A DNA stretch of 64,000 bases from Vibrio artabrorum. Its GTDB lineage: Bacteria > Pseudomonadota > Gammaproteobacteria > Enterobacterales > Vibrionaceae. Shown here piece by piece: positions 54,448 through 63,079 of this stretch. A model generated the notes under the pieces. The model was not told the DNA's origin, ran no database searches, and was given only the letters and a program-made list of their open reading frames with translations. Numbering within the stretch: position 1 is the stretch's first letter; every line of letters starts with the position of its first letter. Location of the stretch: the NCBI RefSeq assembly GCF_024347295.1, contig NZ_AP025458.1, forward strand, positions 2,914,001 to 2,978,000, written 5' to 3'. The translations under genes and the position numbers were made by a program.

Positions 54448-55275
54448 ATGACGATTCCTACACTAAAAGATTCCGTGAAAATTGTTGCCTCTGATTTAGA
54501 TGGTACGCTTTTGGCGCCCAACCATCAGTTAAGCGATTTTACCAAACAAACACTCACCAAGTTACATGGACAAGGTTATACCTTTATCTTCGCAACCGGT
54601 CGTCACCACGTTGATGTTGCTGGTATTCGCAAGCAAACAGGCATCCCCGCTTATATGATCACCTCAAATGGTGCTCGTGTGCATGACCAAGATGACAACC
54701 TAATGTATGCCAAAAACATCCCTGCCAAACTGGTGCAAAGTGTTGTGGATATATTTAAGAAAGACCCTGATCTCTTCATCCATATCTATATGAACGATGA
54801 ATGGTTACTGAATCGTGATGACGCGGTCATGAAGAAGTTTCACGATCAAACTGGGTTCACATACCGATTGTACGATGCTGACAATGTACCGAGTGAAGGT
54901 GTTGCTAAAATCTTCTGTACACATCCAAACAAATCACATGAACACCTTGTTCCATTTGAAGATGAACTCAACGCTCTGTTTGGTGACAAGTTGAATGTGG
55001 CGTTCTCAACGCCTTGGTGTTTGGAAGTGATGGCGGCTGAAGTGTCTAAAGGTGATGCATTGCAAGCCGTAGCAAAATCTGTCGGTCTGGAACTTGAAAA
55101 CTGCATTGCCTTTGGTGATGGTATGAACGATGTCGAACTACTATCAATGGCCGGTAAAGGCTTAGTAATGGGTACGTCGCATGAGAAAGTACTTAACGCC
55201 CTGCCAAATAATGAAGTGATTGGCAGCAACGCCGACGATGCCGTTGCACACTACTTAGAAAAGCACCTGCTTTAA
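54448..55275 (+). CDS. yigL: HAD-superfamily Cof-type phosphatase YigL
   Basis: YigL is a sugar-phosphate/pyridoxal-phosphate phosphatase. The 275 residues show HAD motif I ASDLDGTLLAPNH (nucleophile Asp), motif II in FATGRHHVD/ITSNGARV, a C2B cap, motif III Lys in EVSKGDALQAV, and motif IV FGDGMNDVELL. Located after pldB, as in E. coli. Confidence 0.92.
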   Translation: MTIPTLKDSVKIVASDLDGTLLAPNHQLSDFTKQTLTKLHGQGYTFIFATGRHHVDVAGIRKQTGIPAYMITSNGARVHDQDDNLMYAKNIPAKLVQSVVDIFKKDPDLFIHIYMNDEWLLNRDDAVMKKFHDQTGFTYRLYDADNVPSEGVAKIFCTHPNKSHEHLVPFEDELNALFGDKLNVAFSTPWCLEVMAAEVSKGDALQAVAKSVGLELENCIAFGDGMNDVELLSMAGKGLVMGTSHEKVLNALPNNEVIGSNADDAVAHYLEKHLL

Positions 55276-55305
55276 TCTCACCGAGTCTAAGATATTTGAA
55301 TCAGT

Positions 55306-55332
55306 AAAAGGCAGCCTTAGCTGCCTTTTTTT
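55306..55332. terminator. Terminator of yigL
   Basis: AAAGGCAG and CTGCCTTT with a CCTTAG loop, followed by a T-run on the plus strand; 31 bases after the stop. Confidence 0.87.
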
Positions 55333-55387
55333 GAACCTTACGTTCAATGTACTCTCTAAGACTAACAAGAGCCGAGTACTTCTTTTC

Positions 55388-55819
55388 CTAAGATTGCCTG
55401 CCCGTAACGGGCATGATGGATAAGCGATTGCCTCGTTTAACGAGCGGCATCTCAGCTAGCTCAGGCATCGCTTTAAGCGTTGCCAATGGAATCAGACGCT
55501 CAGTCACTCGCACAAACTCGACATCAACCATTACCCAGCGCGGGTTATCTGGTGAAGACTTGGCATCATAGTAATCACTCTTTGGGTCAAATTGAAAATG
55601 ATCTGGGTAGGCTTCTCTGATGATTTTTGCAATCCCCGCGACACCAACGTGTTTGCATGAAGAGTGGTATATCATCACCAGATCGCCAAGTTTGACGTTA
55701 TCACGCATCATGTTTCGAGCCTGATAATTGCGTACCCCCTCCCAGCAAGAGATTTTTTGCACTCTAAGAGTCTGAATAGAAAAGGTGTCGGGTTCTGTTT
55801 TAAATAACCAATATGCCAT
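55388..55819 (-). CDS. EVE (PUA-like) domain protein
   Basis: This 143-residue protein belongs to the EVE family, whose PUA-like pocket binds modified bases. It starts MAYWLFKTEPDTFSI, then WEGVRNYQARNMMRD, GDLVMIYHSSCKHVGVAGIA and the late LVKRGNRLSIMPVT, all family hallmarks. It ends a few residues after that motif, slightly shorter than many relatives. Single gene; function probably tied to modified nucleic acids. Confidence 0.9.
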   Translation of the reverse strand: MAYWLFKTEPDTFSIQTLRVQKISCWEGVRNYQARNMMRDNVKLGDLVMIYHSSCKHVGVAGIAKIIREAYPDHFQFDPKSDYYDAKSSPDNPRWVMVDVEFVRVTERLIPLATLKAMPELAEMPLVKRGNRLSIMPVTGRQS

Positions 55820-55858
55820 AATAAATCCAATTAACGCTCGCTCTGAGGAAGATATAAC

Positions 55859-57400
55859 ATGCAGGTAATAAAAAACCCAGTCATCTGGCTGGTCGCATTT
55901 GCTTTACAAGGCTGCGTAACCGCACCAGAAGCCCCAAAAAAGCCACAACGACCACCCGCAACTTTAGATAAACCTCAGAGCATTCAACCGCAAACTTTTA
56001 TCATGCGAGGTCAAGTGGTTGTTGGCCATGAAAGCCGAACGTTTACCCCTTGCGGTAGCCAACAGCAGTTCTGGCTAGACTTATCTCCAGAGCTCGCTCT
56101 AGAAGCTCAAGGGCTAGTCACTAGACCTTATCAAACCTTATACGGTGAGCTAATCGGCCATCTAACTGTGCCGAGCCAAACGGGATATAATGCTGACTTC
56201 GCAGCCCGTTTCGTGGTTGATCAAGTCAATGTTCTAACGACCGAGAACTCGAATCGTTGCGACCAACCACTGCGCTCGACTCGTGCATTTGGCAATGAAC
56301 CATTCTGGTCGGCCACTTTTAATAACGATCAGCTTAAATACACTAAAATGGGGGAAGAGCCACAGCTTCTCAATATTGAGTCAAGCCGCACCACAGCAAG
56401 CTCTCGTGATTACCAATTGCAAGGCAACACAGAACAAGACTCACTTAACCTCAAAAAAGAAAGTTGTAGTGATGGTATGAGTGATTCTATCTATGGATGG
56501 CATGCCAAGCTTAACCTCAATGACAGTAACTATAATGGCTGCGCGACGGTCTCTAACCAAGATCCAACGCTGGACTGGAGCGGGATCTACTTTGCCAGCT
56601 CGACGCAGAACACTGGCTTCTCTATCCACCTTAAACTCAATGATGACCACAGCGCCATCACGACTTATTCATACCGCAGTGGAGAGCCTTCTATTGTTGA
56701 ACAGGGCTTCTGGCAACAACTCAATCCAAATCAAGTACAAGTCGTGATGACTCGCCACCAGCAGCAATATCTAATCTCCGAGCGCATCTTCACACTCGAT
56801 AACGGCAAACTGATCGCTGAAAAAGAGAAAGTGGGCAACGTTGTTTACCCTATCGCTAATGGCGGTCTGGTGTTGTTCAGTGCCAAGAGTGTACCAGCGC
56901 CAGTAAATACGACGACCGTTGATCTAACCGCAAAACAAATCAACTCGAGTGATCAACTTGATCCAAAAGTCGACCAAGCGATCCGTGAATATTTTAAGAT
57001 CAACAACAGCTCACCTGACGATACCAAGTACCGCTGGTTAACCTACGACCTCAACGGGGATGGTAAAGAAGAACTGTTCGCCCAACTCGACTGGTGTGGT
57101 TCTGGTGGCTGTACACTGCTTATCTTTGAAAACCATCAAGACAACTGGCGCTTCAACAGCCGAGTGACACTGGTAAAGGGCGACATACGCTTAGCTAAAT
57201 CGCAAAGTCATGGCTGGCAGGATCTGATCTTCAATGTCAGTGGCGGCGGTGCAACACCGGGGAAACACATACTGACATACTCTGGAGTCAGCTACCCGCT
57301 GAACCCAAGTGTCGCACCAGTTGCCGAGAATACTGAGATCAGTGATGTGGTGTTGTTTGCTGATGGTATTTCACCCGCTCAACGTGGAGTTAAGCTATAA
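55859..57400 (+). CDS. Lipoprotein with COG3650-type domain
   Basis: This 513-residue predicted lipoprotein has a signal peptide with lipobox ALQGC (Cys about 19) and a proline-rich linker. The first domain carries CGSQQQFWLDLS and RAFGNEPFWSATF, as in COG3650 proteins (NlpE/HslJ-like neighbours in heat-stress or metal response). The second (about 240-330) is a possible NlpE/META-like barrel. The C-terminal domain (about 365-490) has a Dx[DN]xDG-like calcium loop (DLNGDGKEE). It overlaps into an operon with the DTW gene (2 bases apart). Location: outer-membrane inner face. Confidence 0.7.
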   Translation: MQVIKNPVIWLVAFALQGCVTAPEAPKKPQRPPATLDKPQSIQPQTFIMRGQVVVGHESRTFTPCGSQQQFWLDLSPELALEAQGLVTRPYQTLYGELIGHLTVPSQTGYNADFAARFVVDQVNVLTTENSNRCDQPLRSTRAFGNEPFWSATFNNDQLKYTKMGEEPQLLNIESSRTTASSRDYQLQGNTEQDSLNLKKESCSDGMSDSIYGWHAKLNLNDSNYNGCATVSNQDPTLDWSGIYFASSTQNTGFSIHLKLNDDHSAITTYSYRSGEPSIVEQGFWQQLNPNQVQVVMTRHQQQYLISERIFTLDNGKLIAEKEKVGNVVYPIANGGLVLFSAKSVPAPVNTTTVDLTAKQINSSDQLDPKVDQAIREYFKINNSSPDDTKYRWLTYDLNGDGKEELFAQLDWCGSGGCTLLIFENHQDNWRFNSRVTLVKGDIRLAKSQSHGWQDLIFNVSGGGATPGKHILTYSGVSYPLNPSVAPVAENTEISDVVLFADGISPAQRGVKL

Positions 57401-57402
57401 AC

Positions 57403-58038
57403 ATGAATCATCAACAAGCTTGCTCTAGTTGTGGCTTCACTCACCAATGTATTTGTCACCTGATACCTAGTGTTGAAAGCCAAATCGATCTTGTACTGCT
57501 GACTCATCAGAATGAATTATCACGCGATACCAATACCGGAAAGCTGCTTCAGCAATCCCTTCAGCAGTGCCAGTCCATTGTATGGCAGAGGAAAACACCA
57601 CCAGTTGAGCTAATGGCGCTGCTTGACGATGGCACACGACAACCGTTTCTTTTGTTCCCAAGCGAACAAAGTATCGAGTGCCAGCAAGCTGTGATGACCC
57701 AAGCCAAGAGTCGTAAGCCGCTATTCATCATCTTGGACGGCACATGGCAAGAAGCGAAGAAGATGCTTAACAAAAGCTCATGGTTACAAGCCATTCCACA
57801 CGTTCACTTCGATATTACCCGCGAATCTTCATACACCTTGCGCCGCAATCAAGACAGTGGCCACTTGTGTACCTGCGAAGTGGGCATTGAGTTACTCCAG
57901 TCTTTAGGTGAAAGCGAACCTGCCAAGCTAATAAATGACTACTACCAACAGTATCTAAAAGTATTCCACGCTGACAAATGTGGCCACGCTCTCAAATCGA
58001 TCAAGCAGGAACGTGAGAAAGCAATAAACCGAGACTGA
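57403..58038 (+). CDS. tapT: DTW-domain tRNA-uridine aminocarboxypropyltransferase
   Basis: This 211-residue enzyme installs acp3U on tRNA using SAM. N-terminal zinc-type cysteines lie in CSSCGFTHQCICH; the DTW family motifs are LTHQNELSRDTNTG, the name-giving LDGTWQEAKKM (about 113-123) and YTLRRNQDSGHLCTCE. It starts 2 bases after the preceding lipoprotein gene, so they share an mRNA. Orthologous to E. coli YfiP/TapT. Confidence 0.88.
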   Translation: MNHQQACSSCGFTHQCICHLIPSVESQIDLVLLTHQNELSRDTNTGKLLQQSLQQCQSIVWQRKTPPVELMALLDDGTRQPFLLFPSEQSIECQQAVMTQAKSRKPLFIILDGTWQEAKKMLNKSSWLQAIPHVHFDITRESSYTLRRNQDSGHLCTCEVGIELLQSLGESEPAKLINDYYQQYLKVFHADKCGHALKSIKQEREKAINRD

Positions 58039-58042
58039 AAAC

Positions 58043-58073
58043 AAAAAGGGTGAACCATAAGCTCACCCTTTTT
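58043..58073 (+). terminator. Terminator of the DTW gene
   Basis: AAAAAGGGTGA and TCACCCTTTTT form an 11-bp stem with a 9-base loop, right after the stop. Confidence 0.9.
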
Positions 58074-58103
58074 ACATCACACTTTAATGCTTAAACCAAC
58101 GAG

Positions 58104-58119
58104 TGTTTCACGTGAAACG
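58104..58119. promoter_or_regulatory. parS centromere-like site (ParB binding)
   Basis: TGTTTCACGTGAAACG contains the 14-bp palindrome GTTTCACGTGAAAC. It matches the bacterial parS consensus tGTTnCACGTGAAACa at every position but the last. ParB spreads from such sites to segregate origin regions. It lies in a noncoding gap between the DTW terminator and the end of the FIST-GGDEF-EAL gene. Confidence 0.88.
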
Positions 58120-58128
58120 CTTGCTCCA

Positions 58129-58297
58129 TCAAAACAAGCGCTGAGGCTGACCAAAGTAGTAACCTTGTAGGTAATCAACGCCCATATCTTCAGTAATACG
58201 ACACACTTGTTCATTGTGTACAAATTCAGCCACCGTCTTAGCATTCAGAATCTGACATAAACCCACCAGCTGCTGAGCTATCTTGCGTTGCTTTTTA
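58129..58297 (-). pseudogene. 3' fragment of the FIST-GGDEF-EAL gene, cut off by an IS66 element
   Basis: The minus-strand frame encodes the last 53 residues of an EAL domain ([20 protein letters not shown], then [14 protein letters not shown]) and a TGA stop at 58129-58131. It contains a conserved late EAL glutamate (AEFVHNEQ) and the QGYYF motif, which the 5' portion lacks. Removing the element and one 8-bp target copy rejoins it in frame to the 59855-62203 reading frame. Confidence 0.88.
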
Positions 58298-59874
58298 GTA
58301 AGTGTTCACCAAACCCTATTGACATAAAAACTGTGACCTCTAGCACTTGATCCCACTTTAGGTATTGAGTGATCATTTTTGAGCTTCATCATAGTTATAT
58401 GACTAGAAAAAAAGCTCCTAAATACCAAGACGCACCACCTAAAATCTCTGATCTGAATGAGGCTAAGGTGCTTATTGATGAGCTGTGGGAACAGCTCCGG
58501 CACTATGAAGATAAGCTTACCACTAGCTCCAAAAACTCTTCAAAATCGCCCTCATCAGACAGTCCTAAAGATCGCCATGAGCGAAAAAAGATGAAAGCTC
58601 TGGTGGTCGCAATTCGAGAGGAGCTAAAAAAGGCCACACAGGGCATCAACGAAAACTTTCCCCGTTAAAAGACACGGATATCATTATTGATTGCTTCCCT
58701 GATAGTTGTCCTTGTTGCGAACAGTCTGACATTGATGTTCATGACGGCCCTTACTACCGACACCAAGTCTTTGATATTCCCAAGCCCACTGTCGATATCA
58801 CCGAATACCGTTTATTTTCAGGTCAATGTCGGCACTGCAAAGAAGCCGTCAAGGCTCAAAAGCCTGACGATGCATCGCAAGGGATTATAGGGCCGAACTT
58901 ATTAAGTTACATTGGGGTTCTTGCGGGGCAATATCACCTCAGTGTTCGAAAAATCCAATCTCTTCTCAAAGAACAGCTTGGCACAACCTTTTCAGTTGGC
59001 GCGATCAGCGAAGCTCAAACGAAAGTCGCTTCAATGCTAACGCCATTACATCAAGCGATAAAACAAGCATTAAAGAAAGCGCCTTTGATTCATGCTGACG
59101 AGACCTCTCATCACCGAAATGATGAACAAAGCCTTCGCTGGTGTTGGTTAGTGGCAAGTGATGACCTTGTCTATGAGCAAATACTTTATTCGCGCTCGAC
59201 CTCATCAGCGAAAAAGGTCATTGATGAAGACTATGCAGGCATTGTGGTCAGCGACCAGTGCCCTAGCTATAACTGGATAGCCGCAGACCGTCATCAGTTA
59301 TGTTGGGCACATGTGAAGCGTAACCTTCAGCAAATGGCGGATTATAGTGGCGGTGGCCACACCGCTTATATTGGCAGACATCTTTGTTTGCTGACGAACG
59401 CCATTTTCCATACTCGGCATCGTTATGAACAAGATGAGTTAAATTATGCGCTGTACTTACGAAGAATGCGTAGGTTGCAGAAATCGTTCGATCATTGGTT
59501 GAGCAAAGGGACTGATGTCATGGTCAAGCGATATCGGGGGCGATGCAAGTTACTGCTCAAACATAGAGAGAGCTTGTGGGTTTTCCTCAAGAAAGCGTCA
59601 ATCCCCTTAACCAATAATGAAGCTGAGCGATGTATTAGAGGTTTTGTAATCCAAAGGAAAATCAGCTTCGGAACGACCTCGGATGCAGGCGATAAATTCC
59701 GCAGTAGGATACATACCCTCATCGAAACCTGCAAAAAACGTGGCTTGTCGACAATGTCAGTGTTGAGTGAGATCATCACGGCTGTTGTGGCGAAGAGACC
59801 GTACCCCAACATCTTTGATCTATAGGCTGTTCCCCCCGTTAATATCGAGTCAAGTTACCTTGGTGAACGATTAC
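58298..59874 (+). mobile_element. IS66-family insertion sequence, single-transposase type
   Basis: This 1577-bp element is bounded by GTAAGTGTTCACCAA (left) and, read inward from the right, GTAATCGTTCACCAA. A perfect 8-bp target duplication GCTTTTTA is at 58290-58297 and 59875-59882. It carries only a transposase and no tnpA/tnpB, like the ISBst12-type branch of IS66. It differs from the element at 6869-9232 in both ends and transposase. Confidence 0.92.
58399..59825 (+). CDS. IS66-family transposase in two frames joined by a probable -1 frameshift
   Basis: The first frame starts at ATG 58399 (MTRKKAPKYQDAPPK) and ends at 58668. The second frame is open from before 58581 to 59825. They overlap at CGA AAA AAG (58582-58590), a canonical A AAA AAG slippery heptamer in the correct phase for a -1 shift. 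This gives RKK followed by DESSGGRNSRGAKKGHTGHQ, which is the expected IS66 G-H-x-G-H region. Joined length is about 475 residues. Zinc cysteines are in CCEQSD/CRHC; the DDE residues are in LIHADETSHHR, VVSDQCPSYNW and NNEAERCIRGF. A simple indel in the A6 run is the alternative explanation. Confidence 0.75.
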
Positions 59875-62203
59875 GCTTTTTATCTTTATCAATATTGCGA
59901 ATTAAACTGCCATCAAGCTTGATCACCTGTGGTTCTAGCTTCAATATCTCATCAATGTTTGAGTAGCCTGAACCAAAATCATCCACAATAATATTCACAC
60001 CAAGATCGCGGAAGTGATTACACACCTCGATCATGCGACCATAATCTTTGATCTGTTCTGACTCCAAAACCTCTAGCCCAAGTCGAGTCGGATCGTTCAT
60101 ACCACTTATCGCACCCTCAAGAACCTCAAGCGTCTTATCGTTCAACAAATCTTGTGGTGATAGATTGATAGAGAACGCACTCTGTTTATCTGCCATGTAA
60201 CCGATCGTACTTTTAATCATGTGTCGACTAAGACGTGAGTACAGGTGCGTGTCGGCAATCATGGGTAAGAACTTCCCCGGCAGTACAATGGTCCCGTCCA
60301 ACTCTCTCATTCTCACTAAACACTCTTGGCTAATCACTTCGTGAGTACTCGATTTCACAATCGGCTGAGAGTACGTAAGAATGTTCTTATCTAAAATCGC
60401 CCGACTTACACAGCCTAACCAACCTAGCTGCTTTTTACGGTCTTCCTCACGCACTTGAATATCTTTGGCGTTAGTGATGGGAGAGTGGTTCCGAACACCA
60501 TAGCGTCGAGCGTCGATCGCTTTCAATAATATCTCATCCCCGCTGTCATCTAAGAAATCACAGCGACTGGCAAATCCCCCATACAGAGAAACTGACAGGT
60601 AATTGATATCCGTTAAGCCATAAGGCTCAAAATTAATATGTTCGATATCATCAGTGAACTCAACGAAACGTTCTTTTATCTTTGCGCTCTCAACACTGGC
60701 GTTAAAGATAATAGCCCACTCTCCAACACCGATACTGAACAGTTCAGCCTGCACACCAGGCTCTTCCACTACACAAAGCTTGATAAAGCGATTCGACAGA
60801 TCAAGCAGTAACTGATCACCTATTTGATAACCGTATATTTCGTTCACTTGATGAAAATTCATGAACTTCAACGTTAGTAAGTGCTCACTACACTGTATGG
60901 TATTGAGACGCTCCTTCAATACGATACGGTTCGGCAAGCGGGTACGTGCGGTAATACGGTAGCTCTCAGTTAAGCGACGCGTTTGTTGGTGAAGCCTGTT
61001 CTCCATTTGAGTATTCATACTGTCGAGATCAGCAACGGCATTTTTGACAAGATTAAGAAATGGCGACATCATTGAGGCACACTGGAACTCTTCATTACAA
61101 AACTCTTTAATCTCGTCAGATTCTCGCATCGCAATGTAGGTGAGATTGTGGTGAAGAATATCTTGATGGTCTCCATGACGATACAGTTCGCCCATGCAGT
61201 AGGCTCCACACGGGTTTGCTATCCCTTCAAATGGCTTAAGATCCAACTGACTATCAATAAATTGAAGTCGAGAGACACAATTATAGATGATCACGGATTC
61301 AGGCTGATGCATGGCAAGTACCTTGGCACCATGATGGATGTTTTCTGCGCTCATAGAAGGATGGTTATAACAAAACTGCACCTCTTCACCGACATGCCAA
61401 GGGCTATCAAACTCGATACTGCCATCATTATTTAGGCGTAGAGGCGTCGAGATACTCTTCTTTCTGCCAAATTCTCGATAAAGTGGAAAGCTCATCAACT
61501 GATTAAAAGGGAGATCTTTGCCATCGGCAAGGTAATGTTTGAATACTTCAATAGCAGGCTTACCATTCAACGTATACAAGTGATTCCCCACCGCATGTGT
61601 CACTTGCAGCTTCATCCCAATCGGACTCCACTCAGAGTACGCGTTGGTCCAAACCTTCAATCTAGGGTTCGTCAGAGCGACTGCCACACAAGCATGTTGA
61701 TAGGTGTGCTCGTTATGCATGACCCAACGACCATATTCAGTCTCCTGACAAAGCCCACCGGCAATCGGCAACGCATAAGGCAGGTTTTCAAAGGCGCTAT
61801 AAATAGGATAATCATGCCCTTCTACCTGATCGCACAAACTGATGACTGTTTTTGTGCTTTCGGTAAGGCGCAGTTGAAAAGCTAAATCGTGGCTATCTTG
61901 ATTTGGGTTGCCCGTAAAAGGCTGAACCGCAGACGTTAAATGGGTTTCATTAAACTCACTGATGATGACTAAAGTACATGCACTTTCAAGGCAATTGTCC
62001 GAGATGACATAGCGAGCACTTTGACCGATTAGCGTCGCATTATTTAAACGCCTGAGGGCAACACTCACGATTTGACGAGCAAGATATGAAGATTGGGCGG
62101 AGAAAATTTGAATCAGGTACTGTTTATTGTCACACCACTCTTGTTGAGAAAATTGAGCATTAAATAGCTCTTCAGTATTTGCAAGAAATGTAAATGTTTG
62201 CAT
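59855..62203 (-). pseudogene. FIST-GGDEF-EAL sensor protein, 3' end displaced by IS66
   Basis: The 782-residue frame ends in a few element-encoded residues. The N-terminal about 380 residues form a FIST sensory domain (ligand-binding, often amino acids). A degenerate GGDEF follows (GVGEW in place of GGDEF, about 490), then an EAL domain with SQECLVRMREL, SINLSPQDLL, LGLEVLESEQ and DDFGSGYS. The last 53 residues, including a conserved late Glu, are at 58129-58297 beyond the element. The truncated EAL domain lacks them, so phosphodiesterase activity is probably lost. The intact gene would have been a c-di-GMP phosphodiesterase candidate. Confidence 0.87.
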
Positions 62204-62349
62204 TCCAACCTCTGTTCAAAATCAAGTGAAGTAACAACTTGTGATTGCTGTGACTAAAATGAATAGATAAAAAAGAGTCAACAATTATTCTAAGCAGGGT
62301 TTTTAAAATATCACTATCAAAATGACGATACAGCAAGCTCATCGATCAA

Positions 62350-63066
62350 CTAAATTAATCGCATCAGGTCACTCAGTTGAGCTATCTCAATATCGGGCAG
62401 TACGCTTACCTTTGCAGATTGGTACACATTAGAACCCGTGTCATTAAACCAGCACGCTTGGAAGCCATTTTGCTTTGCTCCGTAGACATCCGTTCTCAGG
62501 TGATCGCCAATATGAAGAATATTCTCAGCGTCACAAGCTAGGTATTGCTGAGCTTTATCAAACATATCTGGGTAGGGTTTTGCTCTGCCATCTGGGCCGG
62601 CTTTAAGGATTAATTGAAAGTAGTGCCCTAAACCAATTTTATATGGGTCAACATTGCCGTTGGTAATTGCAACCAGAGGAATACGTTGACTAAGCTCAGT
62701 CATCACCCGGTGCGTTTCTTGAGGCACATCAACTTGATTACGCAGCCACAATGCATGCTCTATTCCCTTGCGGGCCGCTTGTTCTGCTTGCTGCAGAGAA
62801 TACCCCAATTGCAGCAAACCACTCTTAATTTGGGTTTCACGCCACACGGTGACATCATGCTTTAACTCTGGGTTTTCCAATGCGACGCGTTGCTTCACAG
62901 CTTGCCACTCATCCAGCGACAAAGAAGCGGACACCGGGTGCTTTCGATACAGCCACTGGGCCATCTCTTTCTCAACCTTCATGATCACAGGCCAGTTGTC
63001 GTACAGGGTATCATCCAAGTCAAAAGTCATCGCTTTAATGACTTTCAACCCTCGATAAATTCGCAT
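62350..63066 (-). CDS. yigB: HAD-IA hydrolase YigB (FMN phosphatase-type)
   Basis: YigB dephosphorylates FMN and related substrates. The 238 residues have HAD motif I TFDLDDTLYDNWP, motif II VAITNGNVDP, a Lys in GRAKPYPDMFDKA and motif IV ILHIGDHLRTDVYGAKQNGF. It lies 13 bases downstream of xerC in the same orientation, the conserved xerC-yigB pair. Confidence 0.93.
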   Translation of the reverse strand: MRIYRGLKVIKAMTFDLDDTLYDNWPVIMKVEKEMAQWLYRKHPVSASLSLDEWQAVKQRVALENPELKHDVTVWRETQIKSGLLQLGYSLQQAEQAARKGIEHALWLRNQVDVPQETHRVMTELSQRIPLVAITNGNVDPYKIGLGHYFQLILKAGPDGRAKPYPDMFDKAQQYLACDAENILHIGDHLRTDVYGAKQNGFQACWFNDTGSNVYQSAKVSVLPDIEIAQLSDLMRLI

Positions 63067-63079
63067 AGTAAACCTTAAT

